A stretch of 64,000 bases of DNA from Paracoccidioides lutzii Pb01. Lineage: Eukaryota; Ascomycota; Eurotiomycetes; Onygenales; Ajellomycetaceae. Each line of letters begins with the position of its first letter. Position 1 is the first letter of the stretch. The notes under the pieces were generated by a model. The model searched no databases and was not told the DNA's origin. It saw only the letters and a program-made list of their open reading frames with translations. The DNA lies in contig NW_015440992.1 of assembly GCF_000150705.2 (NCBI RefSeq), forward strand, positions 54,775-118,774, written 5' to 3'. Shown here in pieces: positions 34,708 through 47,789 of the stretch. Both the position numbers and the translations under genes were made by a program.

Positions 34708-34905
34708 TATAAGAGGTTAAACTCTTAGATTCACTCTGGCTGACTGATTCATACTAGTCATCATTTGCATGTGTGCATATGATCATGCTATGTGAGCTTG
34801 CTTAAGCTTGTGTTCTTATCTCATTCTTTTCTTCTCTTTCCTAAGCAATTTATCTTTGTTATATAGTAGAACTAGCTTCTAGTTCTTAGAGCTTAACCCT
34901 TTACA
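34708..34905 (+). repeat. 3' LTR, family B copy 2
   Basis: 198 bp, TATAAGAGGTTAAACTC to GCTTAACCCTTTACA. It is followed by GAATT (34906-34910). Confidence 0.94.
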
Positions 34906-37475
34906 GAATTCTAATAATATATATATTTTATCTGATACTCTCTCTATATTCAGAGGTATTATGAATGATCTGAAGCTTGAATCACTGGCATACTTAACAG
35001 TCTCAAAGCTCAGAGTGATATCAACAGATTATAATCTGAATACTATATCACTGAGTCTTTTCAACTGTGATAATGTGAAGCAGCTAATTAATCTGAAGGA
35101 TCTGAATACTGATACCTTCATTTTGTCCTCATCAATTTGACTACTCATAATTATGCTGAAGCAGCTACTGATTGATGAGTGATATCAGTGATTGAGTCAT
35201 ATTGATAAGAAGAATCTAATTAAAATGTTGTAAAAGTTCTGTTTCAGAATTGCCATCATCAGTCTGAAGAAGCTCTTATTCTGTGCTATGTATGTTAAAG
35301 TCAAGTATAAATGTGCAAGTTATAAAAATGCTCTGCTATGTCATGCCACTCAAAAAAATCTTAAGATCTGTGTAGATCTATTTGAAGGTAAAGAAATACT
35401 TGATAATGAAAAAGATACACCATCTTATGCAAATAAGAAGCTCATGATGATGATCACTGACAATGCCATGTGAATGTGATAGACCTTTCTATTGAAGCAT
35501 CACAATGAGGCTCTAAAATATATATAAACCTTCAATCAATTTATGAAGAATCTGCTCAATCATAGTGTTGTGATTATTCCCTCTAACTGTAATGAGTTGA
35601 ATTCAAACACCATAGCCACCTATATGATGAGTAAGAGTATTAAATGAGAATCAACCTCATCTCACACTCTGCAGCAAGATAATATGTTTGAACATTCTAT
35701 TGGCCTGATTATCAAAAAAGCTCAAATATTATTAATAGATTCCTCCTCCCCTCCCCTAAATGTGAGGTGAGGTGGTAATTGCAGTGACTGAAATACTTAA
35801 TCTTATGTCAACATCAGTTAAGCTCTATAATGATATAGAAAATCTGAATCTAAAGCTGGTTATCTCATATGAAGCTTGGCTCATGGCCCTGCTCTCTGCA
35901 CACAGGATTCACTGATGAGAGTGCAAGACTTATTTAAAAATAGTGCTCAAGCTGAATATGAAGATGGCCTCATAATTGCAGAAGCTTATATTTACCGGCT
36001 ATGATGACTTTACTAATTATAGATTGATCAATCCTTCTAATGATCATCTTTACACATTGAAAGATGTGATATTTCAAGAAAATCTTCATTTGATAGATTC
36101 TCTAGCTTTATCTGAGTAAGATGTCAAGAATCTGCCTTCTGCTGCTCATATGACTGCAGTTGCAATTCTCTCCACTCAACACAATTTATCAACAGATATT
36201 TTCATAATGAACAGAGAGTTTCTATCTGCTTCTTCAGTATTTCTACACTCTACAAATAATTGATGAATAGACTATGAGATTACTGCATGAATGCTAACAT
36301 TTTTGATGTGAAATATTACTGCCCTCTCAGGGTCTGCTTTTAAGATAGAGAATTCTCTGATGCTCATTGAGAATATTACTTCAATGAAAAAAATCTTAGT
36401 GAGAGATTTCACTGACAATTTGACTGATGTTCTCACAGACTCTGAGATCATCAGCTTGTCAGTTTCAAAGAATCTCACTCAGACTCAGGTGTCTTCAGAT
36501 TGAAAATATTACTTTCATGCTTGCATTAAGAAGATTAATCACCTCAAGCAGATTGGTACATGGTGACTAGTTGAATGAACCCCAGATATGATGATTCTAC
36601 ATGGCTAATGAGTATTCAACAAAAAGATTAATGATATAGATAAAATCAAATGATGTAAGATTTACTGATTAGTCTGTGACAATTATCAAGAAAAGAGTAT
36701 CAACTATTCAAAGACATTTGCATCAGTTGTATCAATATCTACCTTCTGAGCACTTATGATGATCTTGATATTCTGAAAATGATATATTCTGCAGATCAAT
36801 ATGATTACAGTGTTCTTAAATGCCTTGCTTCCTACCAATGAACATATATATATACATCAACCCACCAGGTTCTTTAATGGATGTGATAATCTGATATGTG
36901 AATTGATACAGAAACTATATGATCTGAAGCAAGCAGCACTATTATGATATAAGAAGCTGTGAAAAATACTATTGAAAATAGACTTCTGCATCAGTTCTCA
37001 TGATGCTGATTTTTTTATAAATGATATCTACAAGGTTTATATAATCATCTATATGAATGATGTTCACCTATACAGTCTGAATATATCAGATATTGAATGG
37101 ACAAAAGCCCAGATCATCACTAACTATAAGATCAAGAATGTGAGTGAATTGAACTGGTATTTAAAAATGAAGATTGATCAGAACGCTGAATCATTATCAC
37201 TATCCCAGTCACTGTTTATAAAAAATCTGTTTGAGAAATTATCAATGAATGACTACTACCCAATATCCTTCTTTATGAAGAAGAATGTTGATTTCATGAG
37301 TGATAATAAAGAATCAATTGCTTATACAGTGGAATTTACATTATATTTCTATCAATCAGGGGTTGACTCTTTGCATTATCTCACTATCAACACATATTCT
37401 GATATAAGCTTTGCTGCTGACTTTCTAGAGAGATTCAGCTCTCATTCTACCTCAAAGAATTGAGTAGTATTCAAG
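34906..37475 (+). pseudogene. Copia element fragment 2: integrase and reverse transcriptase (inverted segment)
   Basis: The plus-strand frame starts in phase with the end of fragment 1 (42899-44010, minus strand). It reads the integrase zinc finger region (LLFCAMYVKVKYKCASYKNA), the core with ITDNAM, IIPSNCNELNS (a catalytic D changed to N) and NMFEHSIGL, then reverse transcriptase with LYDLKQAALLWYKKL and IIYMNDVHLYS, where YVDD has become YMND. The final part, 36972-37463, is stop-free. It begins with GAATT and ends with TCAAG, the two duplication sequences that match fragments 1 and 3. Orientation is opposite to both. Confidence 0.9.
37471..37475. repeat. Target duplication TCAAG, left of family B copy 3
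   Basis: It pairs with CTTGA at 32370-32374 rather than with the right flank of copy 3 (AATTC at 42899-42903), diagnostic of an inversion. Confidence 0.88.
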
Positions 37476-37673
37476 TGTAAAGGGTTAAGCTCTAAGAACT
37501 AGAGGCTAGTCCTCCTATATAACAAGAACGAATTGCTTGAGAAAGGGAAGAAAAGAATGAGATGAAAACTTAAGCTTAAGCAAGCTCACATAGCATGATC
37601 ATGTGCACACATGTGAATGATGACTAAGCTGAGTCAGTTAGTCAGAGTAAATCTAGAGATTCAATCTCTTATA
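37476..37673 (-). repeat. 3' LTR, family B copy 3
   Basis: 198 bp; on the plus strand TGTAAAGGGTTAAGC to CAATCTCTTATA. It holds the unmutated segment ACGAATTGCTT (plus strand 37528-37538), i.e. AAGCAATTCGT in element sense. Confidence 0.94.
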
Positions 37674-37789
37674 ATACTCTTCTTCTCTCTCTTTGTTGCA
37701 GGTCTTTACAACTATTTAAAGCTCTCTTTATATCTAATTTTGCCTGCTGAGAGGTCTTCTAAGCATTCAAGGCCTTCACTTCTTGTAGA

Positions 37790-40700
37790 AGACTTGTGTC
37801 ATTTCATGTAGACTTAGTCCAATTTACTCATTAAACAAGGTATTACTTTTTCCTCCAGTAGGTTCATTTGCTCTGAATTTTCTCAATCTCAAACTCAGAT
37901 CCTTTCAGAATCTCTATAGCAGGTGACTGTTAGTCAGTTTGCCTCTGACTAGACAGGGGATCTGTCACTGCAGCATGTAGAAGCTTTACATTAAAGATAT
38001 TGTGAATGCTGACTGAGATGTTCAGTCAATAAATATGAGATTCTATCTTTTCTAGCACAGTATATTGATTGTATTTTGTGTCCAGCTTCTTGCAAAGATG
38101 ATTAGTTCTCATGTTCTCTAAGCTCAATCAGACCTTATCTCCAGGTTGAAAGCTTGAAGCTGAATCTCTTCATCTATTCACATATTTCTCTTGAGATTGC
38201 TGAGCATTCATCATTTTTACTTGAGCTCACTTCAACACTTCACAGACCTTCCTCATATAATCATCTGCAAACTCAATGAGATTATATGATGTTTCAATGA
38301 GAGATGCATCAGCTATATCAATGAAGTAGATGTGGAAAAAATGTATTAAAAAGAATTAGCTCACATCTGTTGAGGCAGTATCTCTATTATTGATGATCAG
38401 CTCTGCTAGAGAGAGTCATTCATGCCAGTCATCCTGTTGAAAGCTAATGTACTTGTGTAGATAGATTTTCAGAGTCTGATTCATTTACTCTGTAGCTCTG
38501 TCAGTCTCTGAGTGATAGACTGTGAAGAGTCATCTCTTAATGCCTAATTTCTCACACATTCAAGTTCAAAACATGCTTGTGAAAGCTGACTCTCAATCTG
38601 ACACTACTATCTTAGAGATGCCATGTTAAGAGATGATGTTGTGAAGAAACACTCTAGTCACTATCTCTACATCAGTTTTCTTAACTGCTTTTAATATAAT
38701 CCTCTTGATCAGTCTGTTCATTATAATCATGATGTTTATGTATCTTTTAGATCTCAGTAAGTTCATGATAAAGTTCATGGAAAGCTCCTGTCACATGTGT
38801 TCAGGAATGAGGAGAGGCTTAAGCAGTCCCTGACATTGATCTCTTCATGCAGTGTTTGATCTGCAAAGATGACAGTTTCTGATCATTCTTCTCACATTGA
38901 TGATATAGCCTGACCAGTAGAACTCACATCTTAGAACTTCTGCTATTTGCTCTCACCCAGAATGACTGATAAGAGATGAGTCATGAGCCTCATGCACTAA
39001 CCTAGTTTGAAGAGGTTTGAAGTCTAACACTCACTTATAATCTCAAAAAAGAAGCTTATTATTCTCATTTAAAGGGCACTCAGAGACAAAGATCTTAATG
39101 TTAAGTTTAGAAGAAAATCTGAATCTTCTCTCATGAAGAGTCTGCTTTAGACACTACAGAATCTTATCATTTTTTTGAGTCTAATTTCACTGAGCTAGAA
39201 GAAACATGTTAGATTTCACACTGGCAGCAGCCACTATTGATTTCATTTCAAGTGCCAGTATATTAAACTTAAGTAGTTGAGCTTGCCTCTGCTTGATTCT
39301 GTCATCATCAGCACTCTGTGACATGTTCTACTCTCTTCACAATAGAATGTCTGATTCAGTGTTCAACTTCCCTGGCCAGTAATCAATTCTGAAGTTGAAT
39401 CAATAGAGAATATTCATTCAATGTAGCTGTCTTTCATTTAGTCTGTGTGTAGTCATGAAGTATTCTAGATTCTTATGATCTGTGAGAATCTTGAATTTCT
39501 TTACACTTTGTAGCTCAGTGTCTTATTTCTTTAAACACTCAATTATCACTAATAACTTCTTATCATGAATCTCATAGTTGCATTCTGCAGGTGAATGCTT
39601 GCAAGAGAAAAAGATACATGAGTGTAGAATGCTCTGCTCATCATATTGTAGCAGCACTCCTTCTGAGATGTAATCTAAGAAGTTCATTTTCAATATAGTC
39701 TCACAGTTAGAGTCAAATTGAAGCAGAATTGAAGCAGAGATAAACATTGATTTTAAATGCTTAAAAGCTTTCTCAGACTTGCTCATTCATAAAAAAGGAA
39801 CATTCTTGCATGTAAGAATCATCAGTGAAATTGCAATCTTTGAGAAATCCCTGATAAATTGTCTATAGAAATTGACAAAGTTTAAAAATCCTCATATATC
39901 TTTAAGAGTAGTAGGTGTTGTCTATTTCAAAACAGCTTTAATCTTCTCTGAATTCATTTATATACCCTTGTCTGCTTCAATGATGAATTCAAGATATTTT
40001 GTGCTGTTCATCTCAAACTCACTCTTTCTGATGTCTGCCTGCAGACCTGCTTTTCATAGATGTATAAGCATCTTTTGTATATGCTTGCAATGCTTCTGTA
40101 AGCTTCTTGAAGAAAATATCAAGATGTCATCTAAATAGACCAAGCAGAAGTCATCCAGATATTCACATAATGCTCAGTTGATATATTTTTGAAATATGTT
40201 CAGAGCATTGGTCAAACCAAAGAATGTAATTAGCTACTCAAATAGCTTGTATCTGATTCTAAAGACTGTCATCCACTCATCATCTTCTGTGATTTGAATC
40301 TTATGAAAAGCTGCAATAATATTCAGCTTAGTGAATCATTTAGTCTGTCTAATTCACTGTAAAGTCTCACTGATTAATGATAGAGGATATTGATCCTTTC
40401 AGATGATTTTGTTAAGAGCTTGATAGTTTATACAGCATCTTAGCTCACTCTCAGACTTCTTTGCAAATAGTACAGAAGTAACTATAGTAGAGTTGCTCAC
40501 TCTAATAAATCTCTTATCTATATAATCTGTAAGAGTCTTTCACAAAGCCAGTAGTTTCTCTTGAGACATATTATATAGTGAGTCTTAAGAGGGTTATTCT
40601 ATGCTATCATCAGTCTTTTTAATCAGTTCAATTCTATGATCTCTACCTGGGCCATGAAGTGGGGTTAGAGTGTTGGTGACTTTCTTATTAAATATGTTTA

Positions 40701-41262
40701 AAAACTCATGATAATGTTCAGGCAGCTTTTCTCTAGGATTAATCTTTGATTTTACTTCTAGAGTCTTTTGAATGTCAGTCAAACTGACAGTGAAGATCTT
40801 GATGTTTCACTTCTCTTGAGTGCTCACAAGCTTAGAGAAGCTTATAGCAGAGATGGAAATCACATCAGCTTTTGCATTTGAACTATAATCTACCTCTATG
40901 CCACTCTCTTCAAATCTCACAATTCTTTGATGAGAAATCACAGTCACCTTTTGCTGGGCCAGCCAGGGGTCAGCTAGATACATATCATGATCATGTAATC
41001 TATTCACCATGTAGAGAAAGGCTCATTCAGTTATGTGACCATCTATATCAATTTGAATACCAGTAACCATGCTCATGGAGATTCCCATAAAGTCTTCAAA
41101 GCCAGTTATATTAACAGAGGGAACTTCAATGCAAGAGAGCTTATGCTTGTTAACATAGAATTGAGAAATAAGATCATAGATATTACATTCACTGTCTATT
41201 ATTACTTTAGTCAAAAAGACATTATCTACTAAAGCATCAACAGTGAAGGGTTTAAATATCAT
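37790..41262 (-). pseudogene. Pol remnant, family B copy 3
   Basis: In element sense: protease at 41262-41023 (stop-free 79 codons; the catalytic D-S-G now D-S-E), RT at about 40570-39880 with YLDD at 40137-40126, RNase H at 39786-39523 (EGVLLQYDEQS, HSPAECNYEIHDKKLLVIIE), integrase at about 38960-38340 and a chromodomain near 37910-37800. TGA stops occur throughout. Glycine-to-glutamate or lysine at the protease active site recurs in copies 1, 3 and 4, as expected from G-to-A change at a GGN codon. Confidence 0.88.
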
Positions 41263-41309
41263 CTTAGATTTAAATCTTCTTTATTGCTTCTTTATAAACT
41301 TCTTATTTT

Positions 41310-42420
41310 GCTTCTTTTAATGTCTTTTGATTGAAGCTACTCTTTTTCTGAATCCTCACTCACATTCACATTGTCATTATTCAGTACCAGCTTGGAGATC
41401 ATCTTAGCTATTATGAAAGTGGCAGGGTATCTGAGAGATTTGAATGAGCAGCTCTTAATCATATGATCTCCAGCTCTGCATCTCAGGCACAGGCCTTACT
41501 CTCTTTGTTGATTAATCTCTGTCTGATTTATCAATTTGATGTGATGAGCACTTGAGGTCACAGCATCAGGAGAGAGATTCATCAGATTATTAATGAAAGC
41601 TTAAGACTAGTTTCATCAATCAAGAACAGCATGATGAAGTGGAGAATGTGAATTAGACATTGTATGATCTGAAGAGAATCTGCTCTCACAATGTTTAGAC
41701 TACTGTCTTAAAGTCTTAAGCTCAGAGAGTTGATGATCAATTAATCTAAGCTTCTTGCAGTAATTCTCATAGAGAGATGATTCTCTTACACTTATCATGC
41801 CTTCTCTCAGCTCCATGCTTAGAGCAGATTTCAAATATCTCTTTTTAATGCAATCATCTCATTCATGACCACCAGCTTCCAGCAGTAGCTGATTAAATTC
41901 AGGCAGAAAGTCAAAGAGAAGTCTTTTACTCTGTTATAGATTGTTAAACTTTTGCATAGTCTTTTCCTGTCATGCAAAATCATTAAAGAGCATGTGTGTC
42001 TGCTTCAGTAAGCTCTCTACTGTGAAGTTGATCTTGTACTTATTATTCTCAACTCAGGGATAAACTCAAGCTGCTGCCATTTCTTTCAGTCTTAAGTACA
42101 CATATCAAGCACATTTCTCATTATTATCTAAAACTTTTTTATCAATCTTAAGTTTTGATTGAAGCTTTAGCTTTCACTGAGAGTTGTGCTTCAGATTAGA
42201 ATCATCATACTTCTCACAGTCCAGTAGTTTAATCTTTGATCTTCTGACTGCAATGAGTGGTTGCAGGTTCAATTAAGAGAGAGGATTGATGTTAAGATAT
42301 TCAAAGCTTGTTGTAAATTAGCTATTTCAGCTTGCTGAGTTGCTATTAAATCTCTGTTCTCACACTGAATCTGTTTCTGCTGTTGGAGAAAGGTCATTCA
42401 TTGTTGTTCAAAGCTGCTGA
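41310..42420 (-). pseudogene. Gag remnant, family B copy 3
   Basis: The zinc knuckle at 41489-41448 keeps all ligands: C-x2-C-x4-H-x4-C (CLRCRAGDHMIKSC). The capsid-like region is interrupted by TGA codons. Order and spacing match the other copies. Confidence 0.82.
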
Positions 42421-42700
42421 GTGTGTCTCTGCTCATTGCTTTGTATTGATTCATTTGTATATTTGTTGTACAAGTCTGCTGCTTTATCTCATTCAGCTAG
42501 ATGTTTTCAATGTTGCTCATTCATTTGTTAGCATGATTGCTAACTCAATCTATTCATATATCAGTGCTATCACTGAACTTTGTGATGCAGAATTTAAGAC
42601 TCTCAATAGTCTGTCATATATCAGCACATTTGCTGAGCTTCATGATACAGAATTAAGGCTTCTAGTGACCTATCAATGAAAGGAGTAAAGCAATTCATAA

Positions 42701-42898
42701 TGTAAAGGGTTAAGCTATGAGAACTAGAGACTAGTCCTCCTATATAACAAGGACGAATTGCTTGGGAAAGGGAAGAAAAGAATGAGATAAGAACACAAGC
42801 TTAAGCAAGCTCACGTAGCATGATCATGTGCGCATGTGCAAATGATAGCTAGGCTGAGTCAGCCAGCCAGAGTGAATTTAGAGGTTCAGCCTCTTATA
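42701..42898 (-). repeat. 5' LTR, family B copy 3
   Basis: 198 bp; plus strand TGTAAAGGGTTAAGC to CAGCCTCTTATA. The element-sense segment AAGCAATTCGT lies at 42763-42753, starting 136 bases into the LTR, and would be the 5' end of the transcript if priming is Tf1-like. Confidence 0.94.
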
Positions 42899-44010
42899 AA
42901 TTCAAATTCACATAGAAGATGTTATTTTCTATAGGTGCTATTATCTCAAAGTAATTTCTAGCATCCACCTGCAGATCACAGTGAATGTAGCTCTAGCACT
43001 TCAATAGGCCAGTGGATATGAGATTGGCAGATAAGCCTGGCACCAAATAGATGTGATCAAATTCAATTAATCTTTCCTTGACTGGGATAGAGGCGACTCC
43101 AATTCCTTGAACCTTCAAAGTAGCCTTATTAACTACTTGAATTGTAGGGCTGCTAACCTCTGTTATTCAGAAAAATTGTGATCAATTATCCACAATATGA
43201 CATATAGCCTCACTATCTCATATGATGAGTAGGTTGATGATTGGTTCAGCAGAGTACATAGATACCTCAATGACCTGCACTAGATTCATCATTTGAAATG
43301 TCTCAGAGCTGTCATTTGCAGTTGACAAAGTCTTTTTGCCTTCACTACTCTTCTTATTATTATATTTCTCTATTATCACTATATTAATAGTTCTTCATTC
43401 TTCAGAAGCACTATTTGAATTGACTGCCCAGCAGAGTCTGTCATGATGATGCTCATATTTCAGGCAGTTTGAGAGATCAGAATTTGAACATTCACCTATT
43501 CAATAGTCTTCATGTCCCCTGGGTCAGCCTCACAGGCTAAAATATTTTGAATGTTGCTGCTATTATTAGAATCTATAGCTGTGTTTTCAGCCTGAGCTAT
43601 GTTGACTGAAGAATTAGTCATCTGAACAGCCTTCTTGACCTCTTTGAGAGAGTTCAATCAAGAGTGTATTTCCTCCATGATTGAATGAATGTCTAATATG
43701 ACAGACTTTGATTTGAACTTTTATACCTCTTCAATTTTCTTTTGCATATAGTTTCATCATATATTGAGAAGTGCAGAATAGAACACGTGGAATATTATAT
43801 CATTTGACAGTAAAATATCAAGTATTTCTAATTTCATAATAATGTCATTGAACTTATCAAAAAATATATGTACATCAGTGACTTAGGCATTACTCATTGA
43901 TATAAACACCATGACTGCTTCTCTGCAGAGCTGTGTTCTCAGAATAAAGAACTTCTCCTCAACTGTACATCAAAGGGAATAAGTGATCCTGCCTTTATCA
44001 TTCTTTAAAG
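42899..44010 (-). pseudogene. Copia element fragment 1: Gag and protease
   Basis: Minus-strand reading from about 44010 gives a Gag-like helical region (EEKFFILRTQLCREAV, VHIFFDKFNDIIMKLEILD), then a copia protease region (IIDHNFS where the flap area is expected, LVPGLSANLISTGLL, then DARNYFEI and FYVNLN). It ends with GAATT directly at the gypsy LTR, and its frame continues into 34906 on the plus strand. Stops are moderate. The N-terminus of Gag and the 5' LTR are missing: a Fot1 copy starts near 44011. Confidence 0.85.
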
Positions 44011-45740
44011 TAAGAAAAAAAAACTTGAACTTGTAATAAATACTATTAAAAAATAAAAAATATTTTAAATTTATAAAACTATAAAACTATTTAATATATT
44101 ATATTTAACTCTAATCTATAAACTTTATAATCAACTTCTATATATAAATTTACTTACAAATTTATATATATTATCTTCTGTTGAAGAGAATAAACTAGTT
44201 CAATCAATGTTAAATTTAGCTAAATAAGAATTTCTTTTTTGATTAGTATTTACTGAGAATATAACTAATTATTTTCATTTGTTATAGTATTTTATTACTA
44301 CTCTTCTTAGATTAATAAGAACTAGATTTTGAGACTAATTAAATATTATATAGAGATTTAAAACTGCTATTCCAGATATTATAATTATAATTAGAATAAA
44401 TATAAAGATATAAAAATTATTCAGAGCTAATTTAAGATCTTGAAAGATATAATTACTAAGTATATAATTTTATTAAAAGATTTATGCAATTTTGATAAAA
44501 CAGATTTTATAATAAAACTCAGTGCAATTACTAAGATTATTAGTAGTAGTGAGTGCTATGATCAAACTAAGTTACTATAGTTTAAAAATCAAAAATAAAT
44601 TACTATAATTGAGTTAATTAATATGTCAAAATAATTTCTATTATTATATATCATTCTTAAAGATTAAGATCTATTTTAAAAGTAGTTTTAAAATTATTCT
44701 ATAGGCTGAAGACTTGATATCAATTCTAATGACTGAATTATCAATAAAATATATATTAAATAATATATATAAGTATTTATTTTAGAAGTAAAATTATATC
44801 AAATTAACTTTTATATTTTTCTTATTTTGAACATATATAGTAGTTATCTTATCTCAAAATTTAAATAAATCTACAAGAATAATAAAATTATTACACTCTG
44901 CATATCATCTAAATCATCATATCTTTTATAGTTATCAAATATGAGTGTTTTAACAGTTATAAAATAAGTATATAGAAGTTTAATTCAATAGTGAATACAT
45001 ATTAAAATTAATATTATTAAGAAGTTTAACTTCTTATATATTTATTTTACAGTCTATATAAAAGTTTTTAAAGCTCAGACTATTCAAAGTGACTTTATAA
45101 TTATTATATCAGAGTTCAATTAAAGTTAGAATAATAATAATATAATAGCTTTAATTTATATATTTAATTTATATAGCCTATGATAAGAAAACTAAACTAA
45201 AAATTAGAATAAAGAATGAATGAGTAGCTAAATATATAAAGATGATGGAATCAGATTGAATTAATCTTTGAAATGAAATGATTGAGTATAAGATTGAATC
45301 AACATGAGCAATCAAATATAATTGAAGTTGAAATAGATCAACCTTGAGAGCATAGTAAAGCAGATCAATCTTAATCTATATATAAGCAGCTGCGCTATCA
45401 CATACTAAAATAGTATTATTTCAATCTGATTACATTATTTAGCAGCTGTATATTTAACTCTGTATCTCTATATTATTATCTAGAAGATTTAGTATATTAT
45501 TTTAAGTACTACAAATAATTAGTAATTTATGATAATTGAAGAAGCAGATGAATAAAATTAAAAGTATTATAAAGAAATATCAGTAGTTTTAAGATTTAAT
45601 AGAAGATTTTAATCAAATTATCAAGATTTATAAATATAATATAATTAGCACTACTATTATAATAAAGTAATATCAGAATATATTCTATATAAAGTAGATA
45701 AAAAAGTAAAAATAAAATAGATCTAAATATCAAATTCAAT
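44011..45740 (+). pseudogene. Fot1/pogo-type transposase remnant, copy 2 (interrupted)
   Basis: The plus-strand sequence is the reverse-complement equivalent of 14250-15640 over its whole length: helix-turn-helix at about 44080-44160, DDE region with the second catalytic site near 44820-44850 and the third near 44931-44955. A 300-bp unit at about 45103-45405 interrupts the C-terminal part and is absent from the matching place in copy 1 (near 14580). All frames are closed by stops. It inserted into, or truncated, the copia Gag. Confidence 0.83.
45103..45405. repeat. Short LTR-like or MITE-like unit, copy 2 (inside Fot1)
   Basis: It matches 14030-14246 in the same orientation but is longer, with about 80 extra bases in the middle (around AAATGATTGAGTATAAGATTG). 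The Fot1 sequence is continuous on either side when this unit is removed. The edges read TATTATATCAGAG and GCGCTATCACATA, so exact ends are uncertain by several bases. Confidence 0.55.
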
Positions 45741-46022
45741 ATACAAAGAGTTTAATAAGAAATAAAACTCAGAATCTTATTATATTCTTTACTGTATCTA
45801 TTAAGCAGAAATATATTCAATTTTGTAAATTGTTTATTCTGATTTTGAATTATAAATATATATTTTATCATACTACAGCAATTATAATACTCTCAGATAT
45901 ATAAGATTAAAATACTCTCAATCACATATAATTTAATTTAATTTAATTGAGTATTATAATATAGAAATATTTGAATTAAAATCTAGTTAGTTGAGATGTG
46001 CTGATTTTGATAATCTGTTTAG
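45741..46022. other. AT-rich DNA between Fot1 copy 2 and the LTR-like block
   Basis: Very AT-rich, no open frame, no clear homology to other parts of the window. It probably contains the end of the Fot1 element (non-coding tail and terminal repeat). Confidence 0.4.
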
Positions 46023-47642
46023 TGTAATAGCTCACTTAGTACAAAATTATATGAGAATAAAAACCTAGTATAGAAAGTTTTAATATTATAATTACTTTCT
46101 CTTTTATAAATATTAATTTTAACATCTCTAGAAGATAATTATTTATAAATATATATAAAAATATAAGATATTTATTGATATATAAATAAAGATATAAAGT
46201 ATTTATTAATAAAAATAATATTATTTATAATATTTATTAAATAATATAAGAGGCTGATTTTATAAGATGATTATTATAAGAGTATTTACTATTATAAGAA
46301 TAAAGAAAAAAGATATCTTTTATTTATTTAATTTTTCTTTCTTTATAATCTTACAATTCTATAACTAATAATTATAATTTATAAAAAAACTAAGAATATT
46401 TTAATAATATTTTTATTAAAAATTTTTTTATATTAGTTTATTATTTTATTTTATTATATTTTATTTTATTTAATTTAAAATAGAAGTTAAATCAAAATTG
46501 AAATTATAAATATTACTTTTATTAAAAGATTATTAAATGATATATTCTTCTAAGATAAAACTCTTTAAAAGTATAGATTGATTGCTATTTATTAGTTAAA
46601 ATAGTAGAATAGTTAAATTATAAATTAATTAAATAGATATCATAGTTACTAACTGAATATATATTAAATAAATAATAATAATAATAATACTAATAATAAT
46701 TTATTAATATGATAGAATATATTCTTTATATTATAGATATTTTTTGTGAGTGATACTTATTTAAACTAAGTAATTTATTTATAATATATAATTTTTCTCA
46801 CTGTGAAAAGCACTGTAGCTCTTATCATTTTGCATATAAATCATGTATTTAAGTGAGTATTGAGTATGTTTTTAACTATTGTATCAAAGAGATCTTTGTA
46901 CTATTATTGTGATGATTGATTGTTGCTTGTCTAGCTTATTTTCTCTCCTAAGTTAAGTTAACTACTTGTTTTTTGAGACTTTTTATTCTTTGTAGAGTGG
47001 GTGTGATTAGTGAAGATTTTATATTATCAGATTAAGCTATTGTATCTAATAGCAGTGTTAACAGTCTTCTTTTGTGCTGCTTATTTAGTAAAAGTTTATA
47101 CTGCTATTTTAATTAATGTTACTTATTATGCTTAGTATTAAAGTGAGACTACTAATATATTAATAGTATTTTTCAAGAATGAGAAGTGAGAGAATATAGA
47201 AAAAGAAGTTATTTATGATATAAACAACTTTAAGTTGACTGAAAAGAAAAGTGTTAAGCTTGAGAAGAAAAGAATTGCTATATCTGAGTAGTATATAATG
47301 ACTGTGGTAATTGTAAATAGAAATTAAATCAATGAAAACTAAAAATATATATTTGAGCATCTTGACTTATTCTATTAATTTATATAATAGTGAATTAAAT
47401 TTTTTATAAAAATTTAATAATTTTTAATACTTCACTTGTCTCATTAAAATTATATAATCAAAAAACTTATTTGAAAAAAAGTAGTAAAAAGTGTGTATAC
47501 CTGAGACAGAATTAACATTTAGTATATTTTTTAGATTGAGTTTGATATACTTGTTGTTATAATTTCTATTATTTAAAAATATTAAATATCTCAGTATGTT
47601 AAATATTTTCAAGAGATTTTTATATATTATTAAAAGATTCAT
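46023..47642 (-). mobile_element. Family C chromovirus 3' end, minus-strand partial copy
   Basis: The reverse complement of this block matches 51485-52920 almost from end to end: first the chromodomain-proximal segment (open frame 47642-47424, starting MNLLIIYKNLLKIFNILRYL, against MNFLIIYENFLKIFKRLRYL at 51485), then the 3' non-coding region, then an LTR-like block ending GAGCTATTACA. Only the element's 3' end is present; it is cut at about 47645 where the plus-strand copy begins. Together they form a large inverted repeat with a loop of about 3.8 kb. Confidence 0.7.
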
Positions 47643-47789
47643 AGCTTTCTTATGCTAATAATAGATCTGAAAAGCACTGATATGATTCTAGAATAATTCT
47701 AACTAATAAAGTAGAAAATATAACTAGACATGGCATCTATCTCAATCTTAATAATCTTTGAGCCTATCATTATAATTTTCAAAAACTAT

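Larger units (their letters stand above)
32375..34905 (+). mobile_element. Family B gypsy copy 2, internally deleted (2.5 kb)
   Basis: Two 198-bp LTRs flank Gag and the C-terminal part of integrase with the chromodomain. Everything from protease to most of integrase is missing, about 2.9 kb compared with copy 3. The deletion joins at 34018-34021 over the shared bases TCAA, a microhomology junction. The text right after the junction, CAGATGTGAGCTAATTC, is identical to copy 3 (38342-38366 region, other strand) and differs from copies 1 and 4. The flanking 5-mers do not match each other. Confidence 0.93.
37476..42898 (-). mobile_element. Family B gypsy copy 3, full length (5.4 kb)
   Basis: Full element on the minus strand with 198-bp LTRs at both ends. 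It is the best-preserved family member for the zinc knuckle and retains an unmutated primer segment in both LTRs. Coding frames are closed by stops. Left and right flanking 5-mers (TCAAG and AATTC) do not match each other but match, reversed, those of copy 2, so the element is probably a recombinant of two insertions. Confidence 0.95.

Noticed and set aside
41023..41262. 79-codon frame as a free-standing gene (also 58125-58364)
   Set aside because: It is the protease part of family B pol, present at the same place in each copy.
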